Both the position numbers and the translations under genes were made by a program. A stretch of 64,000 nt of DNA from JAAFIW01 sp031414805 (lineage in GTDB: Bacteria > Pseudomonadota > Gammaproteobacteria > Burkholderiales > Burkholderiaceae_C): positions 1 through 64,000 of the forward strand of contig JANOQJ010000014.1 in assembly GCA_031414805.1 (NCBI GenBank), written 5' to 3'. Of this stretch, positions 26,222 through 35,333 are shown in pieces; within the stretch, counting starts at the first letter, position 1, and every line of letters begins with the position of its first letter. Under the pieces are notes generated by a model. It saw nothing but the letters and a program-made list of their open reading frames with translations. It did no database searches and was not told the origin of the DNA.

Positions 26222-26274
26222 GGCTCGAGTGTAGTCAGCGGTCTGGCGTGTAGCCACTGCGAAACCCCGACTCT

Positions 26275-26280
26275 TATAAT
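26275..26280 (+). promoter_or_regulatory. Candidate -10 box for pyrG
   Basis: A perfect TATAAT lies 30 bases before the pyrG start in the tsaD-pyrG divergent gap. No good TTGACA is seen at 17 bases upstream. Confidence 0.5.
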
Positions 26281-26309
26281 TCGCAATTCCCACCACCAAT
26301 CAAAACGAC

Positions 26310-27974
26310 ATGACCAAATTCGTCTTCGTCACAGGCGGTGTGGTGTCTTCCCTGGGCAAGGGAATCGCCTCAGCCTCTCTCGCCGCGATTCTCGAATCAC
26401 GCGGCCTGTCGGTCACCCTCATCAAGCTGGACCCCTACATCAACGTAGACCCCGGCACGATGTCGCCGTTTCAGCACGGCGAGGTTTTCGTCACCGAGGA
26501 CGGTGCCGAAACTGATCTGGATTTGGGTCACTACGAGCGCTTTGTGAACACGCGCATGAAGCGAGCCAACAACTTCACCACCGGCCAAATCTACAAAAGC
26601 GTGCTGGAAAAAGAGCGCCGGGGCGACTATTTGGGCAAGACCGTGCAGGTGATTCCGCACATCACCAACGAAATACAAGATTTCGTGCTCCGCGGCGCCT
26701 CCGATGTCGACGTGGCGATCGTTGAAATTGGCGGCACGGTGGGCGACATCGAGTCGCTGCCGTTTCTGGAAGCCGTGCGTCAGATGAGCCTGAAGATGGG
26801 CCCCAACAACTCCGCCTTTGTGCACCTGAGTTATGTTCCCTGGATTGCTGCCGCGGGCGAGTTGAAAACCAAGCCGACCCAACATACCGCCAAGCAATTG
26901 CGCGAAATTGGCATCCAGGCCGACGCCCTCGTGTGCCGCGCTGACCGGCCCATTCCCCAAGAAGAGCGCGACAAAATCAGCCTGTTTTCCAACGTGCCCG
27001 AGTGGGGGGTGATCAGCATGTGGGACGTGGACACCATCTACAAAGTGCCCCGCATGCTGCACGAGCAGGGGCTGGACGGCTTGATCTGCGACAAGCTGCG
27101 CCTGAACACGCCCCCGGCCAACCTGCGCCGCTGGGACGACCTGGTTTATGAGGTGGAACACCCGCAATACGAGGTGACGATTGCGATGGTCGGCAAATAT
27201 GTCGACTTGTCCGACAGCTACAAATCATTGAACGAAGCGCTGCGCCACGCGGGCATGAAAAATCATGCACGGGTGAAGATTGCGTATATCGACTCCGAGA
27301 CGTTGACGCCAGACAACGTAGCGCAGTTGGCCGCTTTTGACGCGGTGTTGGTCCCTGGCGGCTTTGGTAAGCGCGGCATTGAAGGCAAGATTTGTGCTGC
27401 CCAGTTTGCCCGCGAACACAAGCTGCCTTACCTGGGCATTTGTCTGGGCATGCAAGTGGCCACCATCGAATTTGCCCGTCATGTGGCGGGCCTGAAAGAC
27501 GCCAACAGCACCGAGTTTGAGCCCGCCACACCGCACCCGGTCATTGCGCTGATCACCGAGTGGAGAGACGCCGACGGCAGCATCAAAACCCGCAACGAGC
27601 AGTCTGACCTGGGTGGCACCATGCGCCTGGGGGCGCAAAGCTCCGACGTGTCACCCGGCACACTGGCCCACCAGATTTATGGCGACGTGGTCACCGAGCG
27701 CCACCGCCACCGCTACGAAGCCAATGTGAATTACCTGGACGCGCTGCGCAAAGCCGGACTGGTGATCTCGGCACTCACCCAACGCGAGCAACTAACCGAA
27801 ATGGTGGAGCTACCCCAGGCCACCCACCCCTGGTTTGTCGGCGTGCAGTTTCACCCCGAGTTCAAGTCCACGCCCTGGGCCGGACACCCGCTGTTCAATG
27901 CTTTTGTCAAAGCTGCGCTAGACCACAAAAGCGCTGGCAATTCTCAGCGAGTGCCTCTGAAGGCGGTGGCTTGA
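26310..27974 (+). CDS. pyrG: CTP synthase
   Basis: A 554-residue enzyme that aminates UTP to CTP using glutamine. The N-terminal synthetase domain (FVTGGVVSSLGKGIASASLA) contains the ATP site, and the C-terminal class I glutamine amidotransferase domain has the nucleophile in LGICLGMQVATIEFAR near residue 380 and the His-Glu pair in VQFHPEFKS. It begins the plus-strand run pyrG-kdsA-DUF1330, a common betaproteobacterial order. Confidence 0.98.
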   Translation: MTKFVFVTGGVVSSLGKGIASASLAAILESRGLSVTLIKLDPYINVDPGTMSPFQHGEVFVTEDGAETDLDLGHYERFVNTRMKRANNFTTGQIYKSVLEKERRGDYLGKTVQVIPHITNEIQDFVLRGASDVDVAIVEIGGTVGDIESLPFLEAVRQMSLKMGPNNSAFVHLSYVPWIAAAGELKTKPTQHTAKQLREIGIQADALVCRADRPIPQEERDKISLFSNVPEWGVISMWDVDTIYKVPRMLHEQGLDGLICDKLRLNTPPANLRRWDDLVYEVEHPQYEVTIAMVGKYVDLSDSYKSLNEALRHAGMKNHARVKIAYIDSETLTPDNVAQLAAFDAVLVPGGFGKRGIEGKICAAQFAREHKLPYLGICLGMQVATIEFARHVAGLKDANSTEFEPATPHPVIALITEWRDADGSIKTRNEQSDLGGTMRLGAQSSDVSPGTLAHQIYGDVVTERHRHRYEANVNYLDALRKAGLVISALTQREQLTEMVELPQATHPWFVGVQFHPEFKSTPWAGHPLFNAFVKAALDHKSAGNSQRVPLKAVA

Positions 27975-28002
27975 TGTGCTTGTTTTTTAAGGTAGCAGCC
28001 TG

Positions 28003-28849
<847 letters not shown>

Positions 28850-28857
<8 letters not shown>

Positions 28858-29140
28858 CGCTTACGTCATCGCCGACGTCAACGTTACAGACCCGCAGCAG
28901 TACGAGCAATACAAGAAGCTGTCCACGCTGGCCATGCAGGCCCACGGCGCTGAGGTTTGTATCCGAGGCGGCACCGTACAGATGCTGGAAGGGAGTTGGT
29001 CTCCAAGCCGACTGGTAATGCTCAAGTTCCCCTCAATGGCACACGCCCAGGCGTTTTACGACAGCCCCGAGTACCTGGCGGCCCGTGACGCCCGGCAAGG
29101 GGCTGCAGTCATGCAGATGCTGCTGGTCGAGGGCGCTTAG
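28850..29140 (+). CDS. DUF1330 family protein
   Basis: A 96-residue dimeric alpha/beta-barrel-type protein of the DUF1330 family (AYVIADVNVTDPQQYEQYKK; SPEYLAARDARQGAA). Function is unknown. It starts with TTG, inside the end of kdsA, with a GGAG site eight bases upstream, so translation is likely coupled to kdsA. Confidence 0.88.
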
Positions 29141-29146
29141 CCATCT

Positions 29147-30643
29147 ATGCACACGCGTCGTGCGTTTTTAGTTTTTCTGCAAAACATGCCTGACGCAAGG
29201 CCCTTGGCATTGGCTGTGGTTCTGTCGGGGCTCATGCTGCTTTCGGTGAATCTTTGGCTTGACATCACCGTTTTTCAATATGACGCTCAGATCTATTGGC
29301 TCATGGCCATCTTGCCCGATGCGGTACCGCCTGAATACATGATTCGTGGGTACTTTTTCCCTTGGGTCATGGGCCGGATTTCTTACTTTTTTTACCACCT
29401 CGGATTGAGTCCGCTGACAGCCTTCAAAGCCTATTCGTCGGTGGTTTTTGCGGTGGGTTTGGGCCTGCTGTTGCCCGTTGCATACCGGCGCCTCGCGGGC
29501 GGGCAAGTCAGCCTGCTGCGCAGTCTGTTGCTGGTGCTGGTGGTGGTGACTATTTACCCAGGTGTCGTGACTTATCCGCTGAGTGATTTGCCCGCTATTT
29601 TGCTGATGTGGCTGGGTATTTATTGGGTCTTGTGCTGCCGCGACCATCCACCGTCAGACGGCGCCTACTGGGTACGTGTGACCTATGCCTTGGCTGCCGG
29701 GTTTGCTTTCGGTGCGACTTACAACACGCGCACGATTTTTATGTTCGCCATTTTTCTGGTGGCTGTGGCGGTTGTTCTGCAATTTCATCAGCGTCGGCAT
29801 TTTTTGATCTACATGGTTGTCGGTTTCGCTTTGTCGTGCATTCCGCAGGTGCTGATGAACCAGCGAATTCACGGCGTCACCAGTGCCAATCCGTCCGTAT
29901 CATTTGGGCGGCAACACGTGTCCTTGTTTGCCCAGCAACTGACCTGGGGACTCACCTATCAGCGCTATGAAACTGCAGTCGGGCCGGACCGGCTCGGCCG
30001 CCAACCGGGCACGCCCGGCCTGGTCTATGCCGACCCGGATGGCGCCCAGTTGTCCAAAGATATTGCGGCAGCGGCGTATCCGCTTGCCAACGGAGCCACC
30101 ACCGCCACCAGCCCGATTAACAAGGTGTCCGACTACTTAAAAATCGTACTCAAGCACCCAGTGGATTTCGCTGCGCTGTATGTACGCCACTTCATCAACG
30201 GCCTGGACGTGCGGGACGGTGCGATGTATGTGCGGGAGTCGTCGCCAGACAAAACAATCACCAGCCTGGCATGCATCACGCTGATCTTGCTGTCGCTGCT
30301 GTCAATCAAGGCCGGGCGGGCCCGCCGAAACCAGTCGGTAACCACGGCACCACTGACGCCCCCACAATTCAAGCCGGTGGGGCATAGCTACTTGTTCACT
30401 TGTGCGTTGGTTATTTCGTCTTTGGCCGCAGTGCCTGGAGCCATGGAAACCCGGTTCATGCTGGCGTTGCTGCTGTACCTTTGGGTGGCCGGGATCGGGC
30501 ATGGGTCGTTTAGTGCCATCGCCACCGAGCTGCGGCGGTATGGATGGATTTACTTTGGTATTGCGGTGGTTGTGTATCCCAGCTTTTACTTCATCACCGA
30601 AAACACGATGGCAAACCTGCAAACCCCCTGGATACGCAAATAG
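29147..30643 (+). CDS. Polytopic membrane protein of unknown function (possible GT-C type)
   Basis: A 498-residue integral membrane protein with about ten hydrophobic segments, the first near residues 19-38. I do not recognise the family securely. After the first helix there is an acidic/aromatic loop (DITVFQYDAQIYWLMA), which is reminiscent of the catalytic loop of GT-C glycosyltransferases, and the overall layout is compatible; this is a guess. It starts six bases after the DUF1330 gene without a clear ribosome site (an ATG at 29186 is an alternative). It splits the otherwise usual kdsA-eno neighbourhood. Confidence 0.75.
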   Translation: MHTRRAFLVFLQNMPDARPLALAVVLSGLMLLSVNLWLDITVFQYDAQIYWLMAILPDAVPPEYMIRGYFFPWVMGRISYFFYHLGLSPLTAFKAYSSVVFAVGLGLLLPVAYRRLAGGQVSLLRSLLLVLVVVTIYPGVVTYPLSDLPAILLMWLGIYWVLCCRDHPPSDGAYWVRVTYALAAGFAFGATYNTRTIFMFAIFLVAVAVVLQFHQRRHFLIYMVVGFALSCIPQVLMNQRIHGVTSANPSVSFGRQHVSLFAQQLTWGLTYQRYETAVGPDRLGRQPGTPGLVYADPDGAQLSKDIAAAAYPLANGATTATSPINKVSDYLKIVLKHPVDFAALYVRHFINGLDVRDGAMYVRESSPDKTITSLACITLILLSLLSIKAGRARRNQSVTTAPLTPPQFKPVGHSYLFTCALVISSLAAVPGAMETRFMLALLLYLWVAGIGHGSFSAIATELRRYGWIYFGIAVVVYPSFYFITENTMANLQTPWIRK

Positions 30644-30674
30644 TTTTGAAAATAACCCCTGAAAGGATCTGTTC

Positions 30675-31958
30675 ATGAGCGCAATTGTTGACATCGTTGG
30701 CCGCGAAATTCTGGACTCCCGTGGCAACCCCACCGTGGAGTGCGATGTATTGCTGGAGTCCGGCACCATGGGCCGCGCCGCCGTGCCTTCCGGTGCCTCC
30801 ACCGGGTCGCGCGAGGCCATTGAGCTGCGCGATGGCGACATGAGCCGTTACCTGGGCAAAGGTGTGCTCAAAGCCGTGGAGCACATCAACACCGAAATTT
30901 CCGAGTCCATTCTGGGCCTGGACGCTTCCGAGCAAGCCTTCCTTGACAAAACCCTGATCGACCTGGACGGCACTGACAACAAAAGCCGCCTGGGTGCGAA
31001 CGCCACCCTCGCTGTGAGCATGGCTGTGGCCCGCGCTGCCGCCGAAGAGTCGGGCCTGCCGCTGTACCGCTACTTTGGCGGCATGGGCGGCATGCAAATG
31101 CCTGTGCCCATGATGAACGTCGTCAACGGTGGCGCGCATGCCAACAATAACCTCGACATCCAAGAGCTGATGATCATTCCCGTGGGCGCGCCCAGCTTCC
31201 GCGAAGCCCTGCGCTGGGGTGCCGAGGTGTTTCATGCGCTGAAAAAAATCCTGCACGACAAAGGTATGAGCGTGGCGGTTGGCGACGAGGGCGGCTTTGC
31301 GCCCAGCGTGGCCAGCCACGAAGCGGCAATCCAAATGATCTTGCAGGCCATCGAGGCTGCGGGCTACAAACAGGGCGAGCAAATTGCCCTGGGCCTGGAC
31401 TGCGCAGCCAGCGAGTTTTACAAAGACGGCCGCTATGTGCTGGGTGCCGAAGGCCTGAGCCTGAATGCCGAAGAATGGACCGAAATTCTGGCCACCTGGA
31501 CGCGCAAGTACCCCATCATCAGCATCGAAGACGGCATGGCCGAAAACGACTGGGACGGCTGGCACGTGCTGACCCAGCGCCTGGGCCAGAAGGTGCAACT
31601 GGTGGGTGACGACCTGTTTGTGACCAACACCAAGATTTTGAAAGAAGGCATCGACCGCAAGATTGCCAATTCCATCCTCATCAAGATCAATCAGATCGGC
31701 ACCTTGTCCGAAACCTTCGCCGCCATTGAAATGGCCAAGCGCGCTGGTTACACAGCCGTCATCAGCCACCGCAGTGGCGAAACCGAAGACTCCACCATTG
31801 CCGACATCGCCGTGGGCACCAACGCCGGGCAGATCAAGACCGGCAGCTTGAGCCGCAGCGACCGCATGGCCAAGTACAACCAGCTGCTGCGCATTGAAGA
31901 AGACCTGGGCGACATCGCCAGCTACCCGGGCAAGGCGGCGTTCTACAACTTGCGATAA
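30675..31958 (+). CDS. eno: Enolase
   Basis: A 427-residue glycolytic enzyme that converts 2-phosphoglycerate to PEP. Conserved REILDSRGNPTVEC, VGDEGGFAPS, SIEDGMAENDW and the signature LIKINQIGTLSET are complete, as is the catalytic-lysine region SHRSGETEDS. An AAAGGATC site precedes the ATG. Confidence 0.99.
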   Translation: MSAIVDIVGREILDSRGNPTVECDVLLESGTMGRAAVPSGASTGSREAIELRDGDMSRYLGKGVLKAVEHINTEISESILGLDASEQAFLDKTLIDLDGTDNKSRLGANATLAVSMAVARAAAEESGLPLYRYFGGMGGMQMPVPMMNVVNGGAHANNNLDIQELMIIPVGAPSFREALRWGAEVFHALKKILHDKGMSVAVGDEGGFAPSVASHEAAIQMILQAIEAAGYKQGEQIALGLDCAASEFYKDGRYVLGAEGLSLNAEEWTEILATWTRKYPIISIEDGMAENDWDGWHVLTQRLGQKVQLVGDDLFVTNTKILKEGIDRKIANSILIKINQIGTLSETFAAIEMAKRAGYTAVISHRSGETEDSTIADIAVGTNAGQIKTGSLSRSDRMAKYNQLLRIEEDLGDIASYPGKAAFYNLR

Positions 31959-31970
31959 ACCGTTGCCGCC

Positions 31971-32246
31971 ATGTCTGCACGCCTCATCCCCGTACTGCTG
32001 CTTGCCTTACTCGGCGTGATGCACGCCCAGCTGTGGTTCAGACGGGGCAGCGTGCCCAACGTGGCGGCTTTGCAGGAGAAACTTGAACTGCAAAAAACTT
32101 CCAATGTGCAAGCCCAGTTGGCCAACGACCGCCTAGCTGCTGAGGTGCGCGACTTGAAAGAGGGCCTAGAGATGGTGGAAGAAAAAGCCCGCATGGAATT
32201 GGGCATGGTGCGCAGGGGCGAGATTTACGTTCAGATTGCCAAGTGA
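31971..32246 (+). CDS. ftsB: Cell division protein FtsB
   Basis: A 91-residue bitopic membrane protein: an N-terminal transmembrane helix (LIPVLLLALLGVMHAQLWF) followed by a coiled coil (residues 30-70) and the end KARMELGMVRRGEIYVQI, typical of FtsB. It bridges FtsL and FtsQ in the divisome. It follows eno by 12 bases, the usual arrangement, and overlaps pnuC by four bases. Confidence 0.93.
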   Translation: MSARLIPVLLLALLGVMHAQLWFRRGSVPNVAALQEKLELQKTSNVQAQLANDRLAAEVRDLKEGLEMVEEKARMELGMVRRGEIYVQIAK

Positions 32247-32863
32247 CCGCTTTGCTCAGCGATTGGTTTTTTTCTACCGCCTTCACGGCCTGGAGCTCGC
32301 CCACCACCTGGCTTGAACTGGTGGCCGTGGGTGTGGCCCTGGCCATGGTGGCTTGCAACATACGGCAGATTCACTGGGGCTGGCCGCTGGCCATCATCAG
32401 CTCGGTGATGTACTTCGCCATCTTCTGGCGCAGCAAACTCTATGGCGAAGCGGCCTTGCAGGTTTTTTTTGCGGTGGTCGCGCTGTGGGGCTGGTGGCAA
32501 TGGCTACGCGGTGTGCGGCCGGATGGCTCGGCTTTGAAAGTAAGCCTTCTGAGCAAACTTGGTACTATTAAAACAATAGCTGCTTCAGCAGTATTGACAG
32601 GGGCCACAGCCCTTTTTCTTATCAAATACACCGATTCCGATGTGCCGTGGCTGGATGCGTTTCCCACTGCCCTGAGCGTGGTCGGCCAGTTTCTGCTGGG
32701 CCGCAAATACCTGGAAAACTGGCTGATCTGGGCCGTGGTGAATGTGGCCAGCGTGGGGCTGTTTGCCTACAAGGGCTTGTGGCTCACGACAGGGCTTTAT
32801 GCGGTGTTCGCGGTGCTGAGCGTGCTGGGTTGGTGGCAATGGAAACGCGACCTGAACCGTTAG
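32243..32863 (+). CDS. pnuC: PnuC-family nicotinamide riboside transporter
   Basis: A 206-residue protein with seven hydrophobic segments and the PnuC signatures (IRQIHWGWPLAIISSVMYF, WGWWQWLRG, LEIWLIWxVVNV-like ENWLIWAVVNVASVG). It imports nicotinamide riboside, and the kinase gene overlapping its end supports that use. A sense palindromic element encodes residues 106-130 (TIKTIAASAVLTGATAL), which make up a hydrophobic segment. Confidence 0.93.
   Translation: MTALLSDWFFSTAFTAWSSPTTWLELVAVGVALAMVACNIRQIHWGWPLAIISSVMYFAIFWRSKLYGEAALQVFFAVVALWGWWQWLRGVRPDGSALKVSLLSKLGTIKTIAASAVLTGATALFLIKYTDSDVPWLDAFPTALSVVGQFLLGRKYLENWLIWAVVNVASVGLFAYKGLWLTTGLYAVFAVLSVLGWWQWKRDLNR
32560..32630 (+). repeat. 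Palindromic element copy 8 (inside pnuC, sense)
   Basis: GGTACTATTAAAACA, core ATAGCTGCTTCAGCA (32576-32590), then GTATTGACAGGGGCCACAGCCC. Centre TC, sense direction. The second inverted repeat GGGC/GCCC is retained. Confidence 0.93.
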
Positions 32864-33561
32864 CCCAAAAGCCTTTGACGATAGCGTTGCTGGGCGCCGA
32901 AAGCACTGGCAAAACGCAGTTGTCCCTCGCGCTGGCCCGCGCCGCCGAGGCCCGTGGGTTGCAGGCGCAGGTCGTGCCTGAGGTGCTGCGCCAGTGGTGC
33001 GATGCGCAAGGCCGCACGCCGCGTGCGCATGAGCAGGCGGCCATTGCACACGAGCAGGCGCGTTGCGTAGCAGCGGCTGCGCAAACGCCGGGGCTGGACT
33101 GGTTGATAGCCGACACCACCGCGCTCACCATTGGCGTCTACAGCGAGTTTCTGTTTTCAGATTCATCACTCCACCCGTTTGCCGCCCAGCACCAGCGCAA
33201 CTTTCACATCACCCTGCTCATGGGCCTGGACATGCCTTGGGTGGCCGACGGCCTGCAGCGCGACGGCCCGCAGGTGCGTGAGCCGGTGGATGGGCTGCTG
33301 CGGCAGGCGCTGACACGGGCTGGCGTGGGCTATCAGGTCATTTATGGGCTAGGCGAGCACCGCCTGCAGCAGACCCTGGGTGCCATTGATGAGTTGTCAG
33401 CCCGGCTATGTGCTACTGATTCGATAGCTGTTTCAGCAGTATTTAAAAGGGCTAACGGCCAATTCGGCTTAAATCATCGAGGCCTGCACGCGTTTTGTGC
33501 CGCCTGTGGCGATGCCGCCTGCGAGCGGCATCTGTTCACTGCGCTGGTGAGGCGGGGTTGA
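32839..33561 (+). CDS. NadR-like AAA ATPase / nicotinamide riboside kinase
   Basis: A 240-residue P-loop protein. The Walker A is LGAESTGKTQLS near residue 20 and the fold resembles the kinase domain of NadR, which phosphorylates nicotinamide riboside. No adenylyltransferase domain is present. The start is an ATG (METRPEPL) 25 bases inside pnuC, indicating coupling. A sense palindromic element encodes residues 191-214 (SIAVSAVFKRANGQFGL), close to the C-terminus, which then ends in a Cys/His-rich tail (FCAACGDAACERH). Confidence 0.82.
   Translation: METRPEPLAQKPLTIALLGAESTGKTQLSLALARAAEARGLQAQVVPEVLRQWCDAQGRTPRAHEQAAIAHEQARCVAAAAQTPGLDWLIADTTALTIGVYSEFLFSDSSLHPFAAQHQRNFHITLLMGLDMPWVADGLQRDGPQVREPVDGLLRQALTRAGVGYQVIYGLGEHRLQQTLGAIDELSARLCATDSIAVSAVFKRANGQFGLNHRGLHAFCAACGDAACERHLFTALVRRG
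33410..33478 (+). repeat. Palindromic element copy 9 (inside NadR-like gene, sense)
   Basis: TGTGCTACTGATTCG, core ATAGCTGTTTCAGCA (33424-33438), then GTATTTAAAAGGGCTAACGG and an AATTCGGCTTAAAT tail. It is one of the most complete copies. Centre TC, one arm base changed (CTGTT). Confidence 0.93.
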
Positions 33562-33639
33562 ACGCCAAGCCTGGGTGCTGAGGCCGCCACTATCCAGTAC
33601 GCCACCTTGAGGTCACCCAGAAACTGTCTTGCCCATTTA

Positions 33640-34491
33640 TTACCGAGATTTGCGAAGCGACGGCATAACCATCGGCTCGGAGGGCAAGTCAAGACCCTGA
33701 CAAAATTCAGCAATCAATTTTCCCCGAGCTATATCAACGAAGACAGGTGACGCCATAGCTTCAGGACTAAGGTGTGGCATAGCAGCGGCGTACCGCCCAT
33801 TCATAGCATCAACCGTCAGAATGAAACTGCGAAGGTGTTGCGGTGCCATACCGCGTACCGCCCAGTTCGACGGCAGACCTTGTTCTCTGCGGCATATTTC
33901 TGCCTGTCCTCTCGAAAAGAACAATAAACCAAACAGAGTATTCCCCTCGTTTTGCCCAAAGGGTTCGAATGTATTCAAATTGAAGATTGTCCAGAATGGC
34001 TGGCCAACGATGTCGCTATTGGGCAAAGCGGCATTTTCTAGTCTTAGGCCAAGTAGATGAGCAATGGAGGGTAATTCCAGAAGCGTTAGCGCGTGAATGT
34101 CATTGTCGCGTGCAAATTTCGCTGCCCCGTCTTGATAGCCGTTGGCCGATACCATGACACCCAGCAGTCCTTGGCAATCATCCAGCTTCCCCTTAAATGC
34201 CAAGACGTCATTTCTCTCTACGGGACGCTTGGTATTTTTGCACTCAATTGCTACCCTATGGATAATTCCGGCCAGTTTAAATTCGTAGTAAACATCAATT
34301 TGGTAATGGCTTCCATCCCGGCCACGAAGCTGAACGTCACGGGCCACCATCGCTTGCTCGCCATCTAATTCGAGAAGCGTTTGATAAACCCGCTTCACGT
34401 GCTCCTCAAGTTGGCCCCAGTCTTTCGCTGATGCAGAATCCTTGCTAGCTTTGAGAATATCAATTAGCGCCGCGATGGATGGCTCTCGCAT
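33640..34491 (-). CDS. Mrr-like restriction endonuclease-fold protein
   Basis: A 283-residue protein. An N-terminal PD-(D/E)XK nuclease-like core is visible: E near residue 31, D in YQIDVYYE and the E-x-K of VAIECKNTKRPVERNDV, followed by a conserved glycine-rich strand (GLLGVMVSANGYQDGA). This fits the Mrr_cat/type IV restriction fold. The C-terminal half (after residue 150) is not recognised. Start ATG at 34491 with AAGG eight bases upstream; a GTG at 34500 is possible. It sits in an accessory island. No methyltransferase is adjacent. Confidence 0.75.
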   Translation of the reverse strand: MREPSIAALIDILKASKDSASAKDWGQLEEHVKRVYQTLLELDGEQAMVARDVQLRGRDGSHYQIDVYYEFKLAGIIHRVAIECKNTKRPVERNDVLAFKGKLDDCQGLLGVMVSANGYQDGAAKFARDNDIHALTLLELPSIAHLLGLRLENAALPNSDIVGQPFWTIFNLNTFEPFGQNEGNTLFGLLFFSRGQAEICRREQGLPSNWAVRGMAPQHLRSFILTVDAMNGRYAAAMPHLSPEAMASPVFVDIARGKLIAEFCQGLDLPSEPMVMPSLRKSR

Positions 34492-34506
34492 AGGCTCCAC
34501 CTTAAA

Positions 34507-34731
34507 TTGCAGCCAACATCAAATGCCCGATCTCTGCTTAGGCACCTGTGCGCCTGCATGGGTGAGGCCAAGGCCGTCACCGCTGCCGCGCATAAATTGA
34601 CCAGATTGATCTATGCCACGCTGACCAAAGGCGAGGAATATACGGATCGGGGGCAGCACTACTTTGAAGAGCGTTACCGCCAGCGGGTACTGCACAACCT
34701 GACCCAGCGCGCCAAGGCGACCGGAATGTAG
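34507..34731 (+). pseudogene. IS110/IS1111-type transposase C-terminal remnant
   Basis: An open frame of 74 residues whose last 55 (KAVTAAAHKLTRLIYATLTK, then GEEYTDRGQHYFEERYRQRV) look like the C-terminal end of IS110-family (IS1111 subgroup) transposases. The catalytic DEDD region is missing, so it is a fragment. It marks the accessory region as having received mobile DNA. Confidence 0.6.
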
Positions 34732-34801
34732 TTGGTGCCCAGTGAAAACGCCGTCTGAAAACACAATGAAGATCAATCAATGAAATGGTGTTTTTTGAGA
34801 A

Positions 34802-35305
34802 CTACGCACCCGTGTATACATTGGGGTCTGGGCCTTCATAGAGCTTGAAAATAGCAATTCCATTTTTACTATCTTGCAAGAATCCATAGCGTTCGCCGTG
34901 TACTCTCATCGCATAGGCAGCCATTGTTAAGAAGAAATCCCTTCTGGCCTTGACGGTAGATTCGGATATTCCTGCAGACCGATGTGCCAGCTCAATCTTG
35001 GCCTTTTCCTCTTCGGCCTCCTTCTCGTATCGATACTGGGCACCGACCGCGCGAGCTATTCCGGCGACAATTGCTATGGGGTTCAGGGTGACTGCTCCAA
35101 ACCAAGCCCCCGCGATTCCCCCAAGAAAACCAAGATCGGAGAATTTGAATGCACCAATTCCCGCGTTCTTGTAGGCCGCTGCCAGGGCCGCATCTAGTGC
35201 GAAGAGCTCGGATGATGCCTCCTGGCTAAGGCAGAAGCAGTCAAAGACTTCGGAGGTTCTGCTGAGAGAAGATCGAGCTGAAGCGATCGATTGGTACGTC
35301 TTCAC
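34802..35305 (-). CDS. Hypothetical protein with a hydrophobic glycine-rich hairpin
   Basis: A 167-residue protein I do not recognise. Residues about 58-90 form a glycine/alanine-rich hydrophobic stretch (FLGGIAGAWFGAVTLNPIAI, then VAGIARAVGA) that could insert in a membrane as a hairpin; it is followed by a charged helix (EKEAEEEKAKIELAHR). The C-terminus contains HGERYGFLQDSKNGIAIFKL. It is 28 bases downstream of another unknown gene on the same strand and probably cotranscribed with it. Confidence 0.7.
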   Translation of the reverse strand: MKTYQSIASARSSLSRTSEVFDCFCLSQEASSELFALDAALAAAYKNAGIGAFKFSDLGFLGGIAGAWFGAVTLNPIAIVAGIARAVGAQYRYEKEAEEEKAKIELAHRSAGISESTVKARRDFFLTMAAYAMRVHGERYGFLQDSKNGIAIFKLYEGPDPNVYTGA

Positions 35306-35333
35306 TTTGGCACCTTATTTAGATCGTCCAAGA

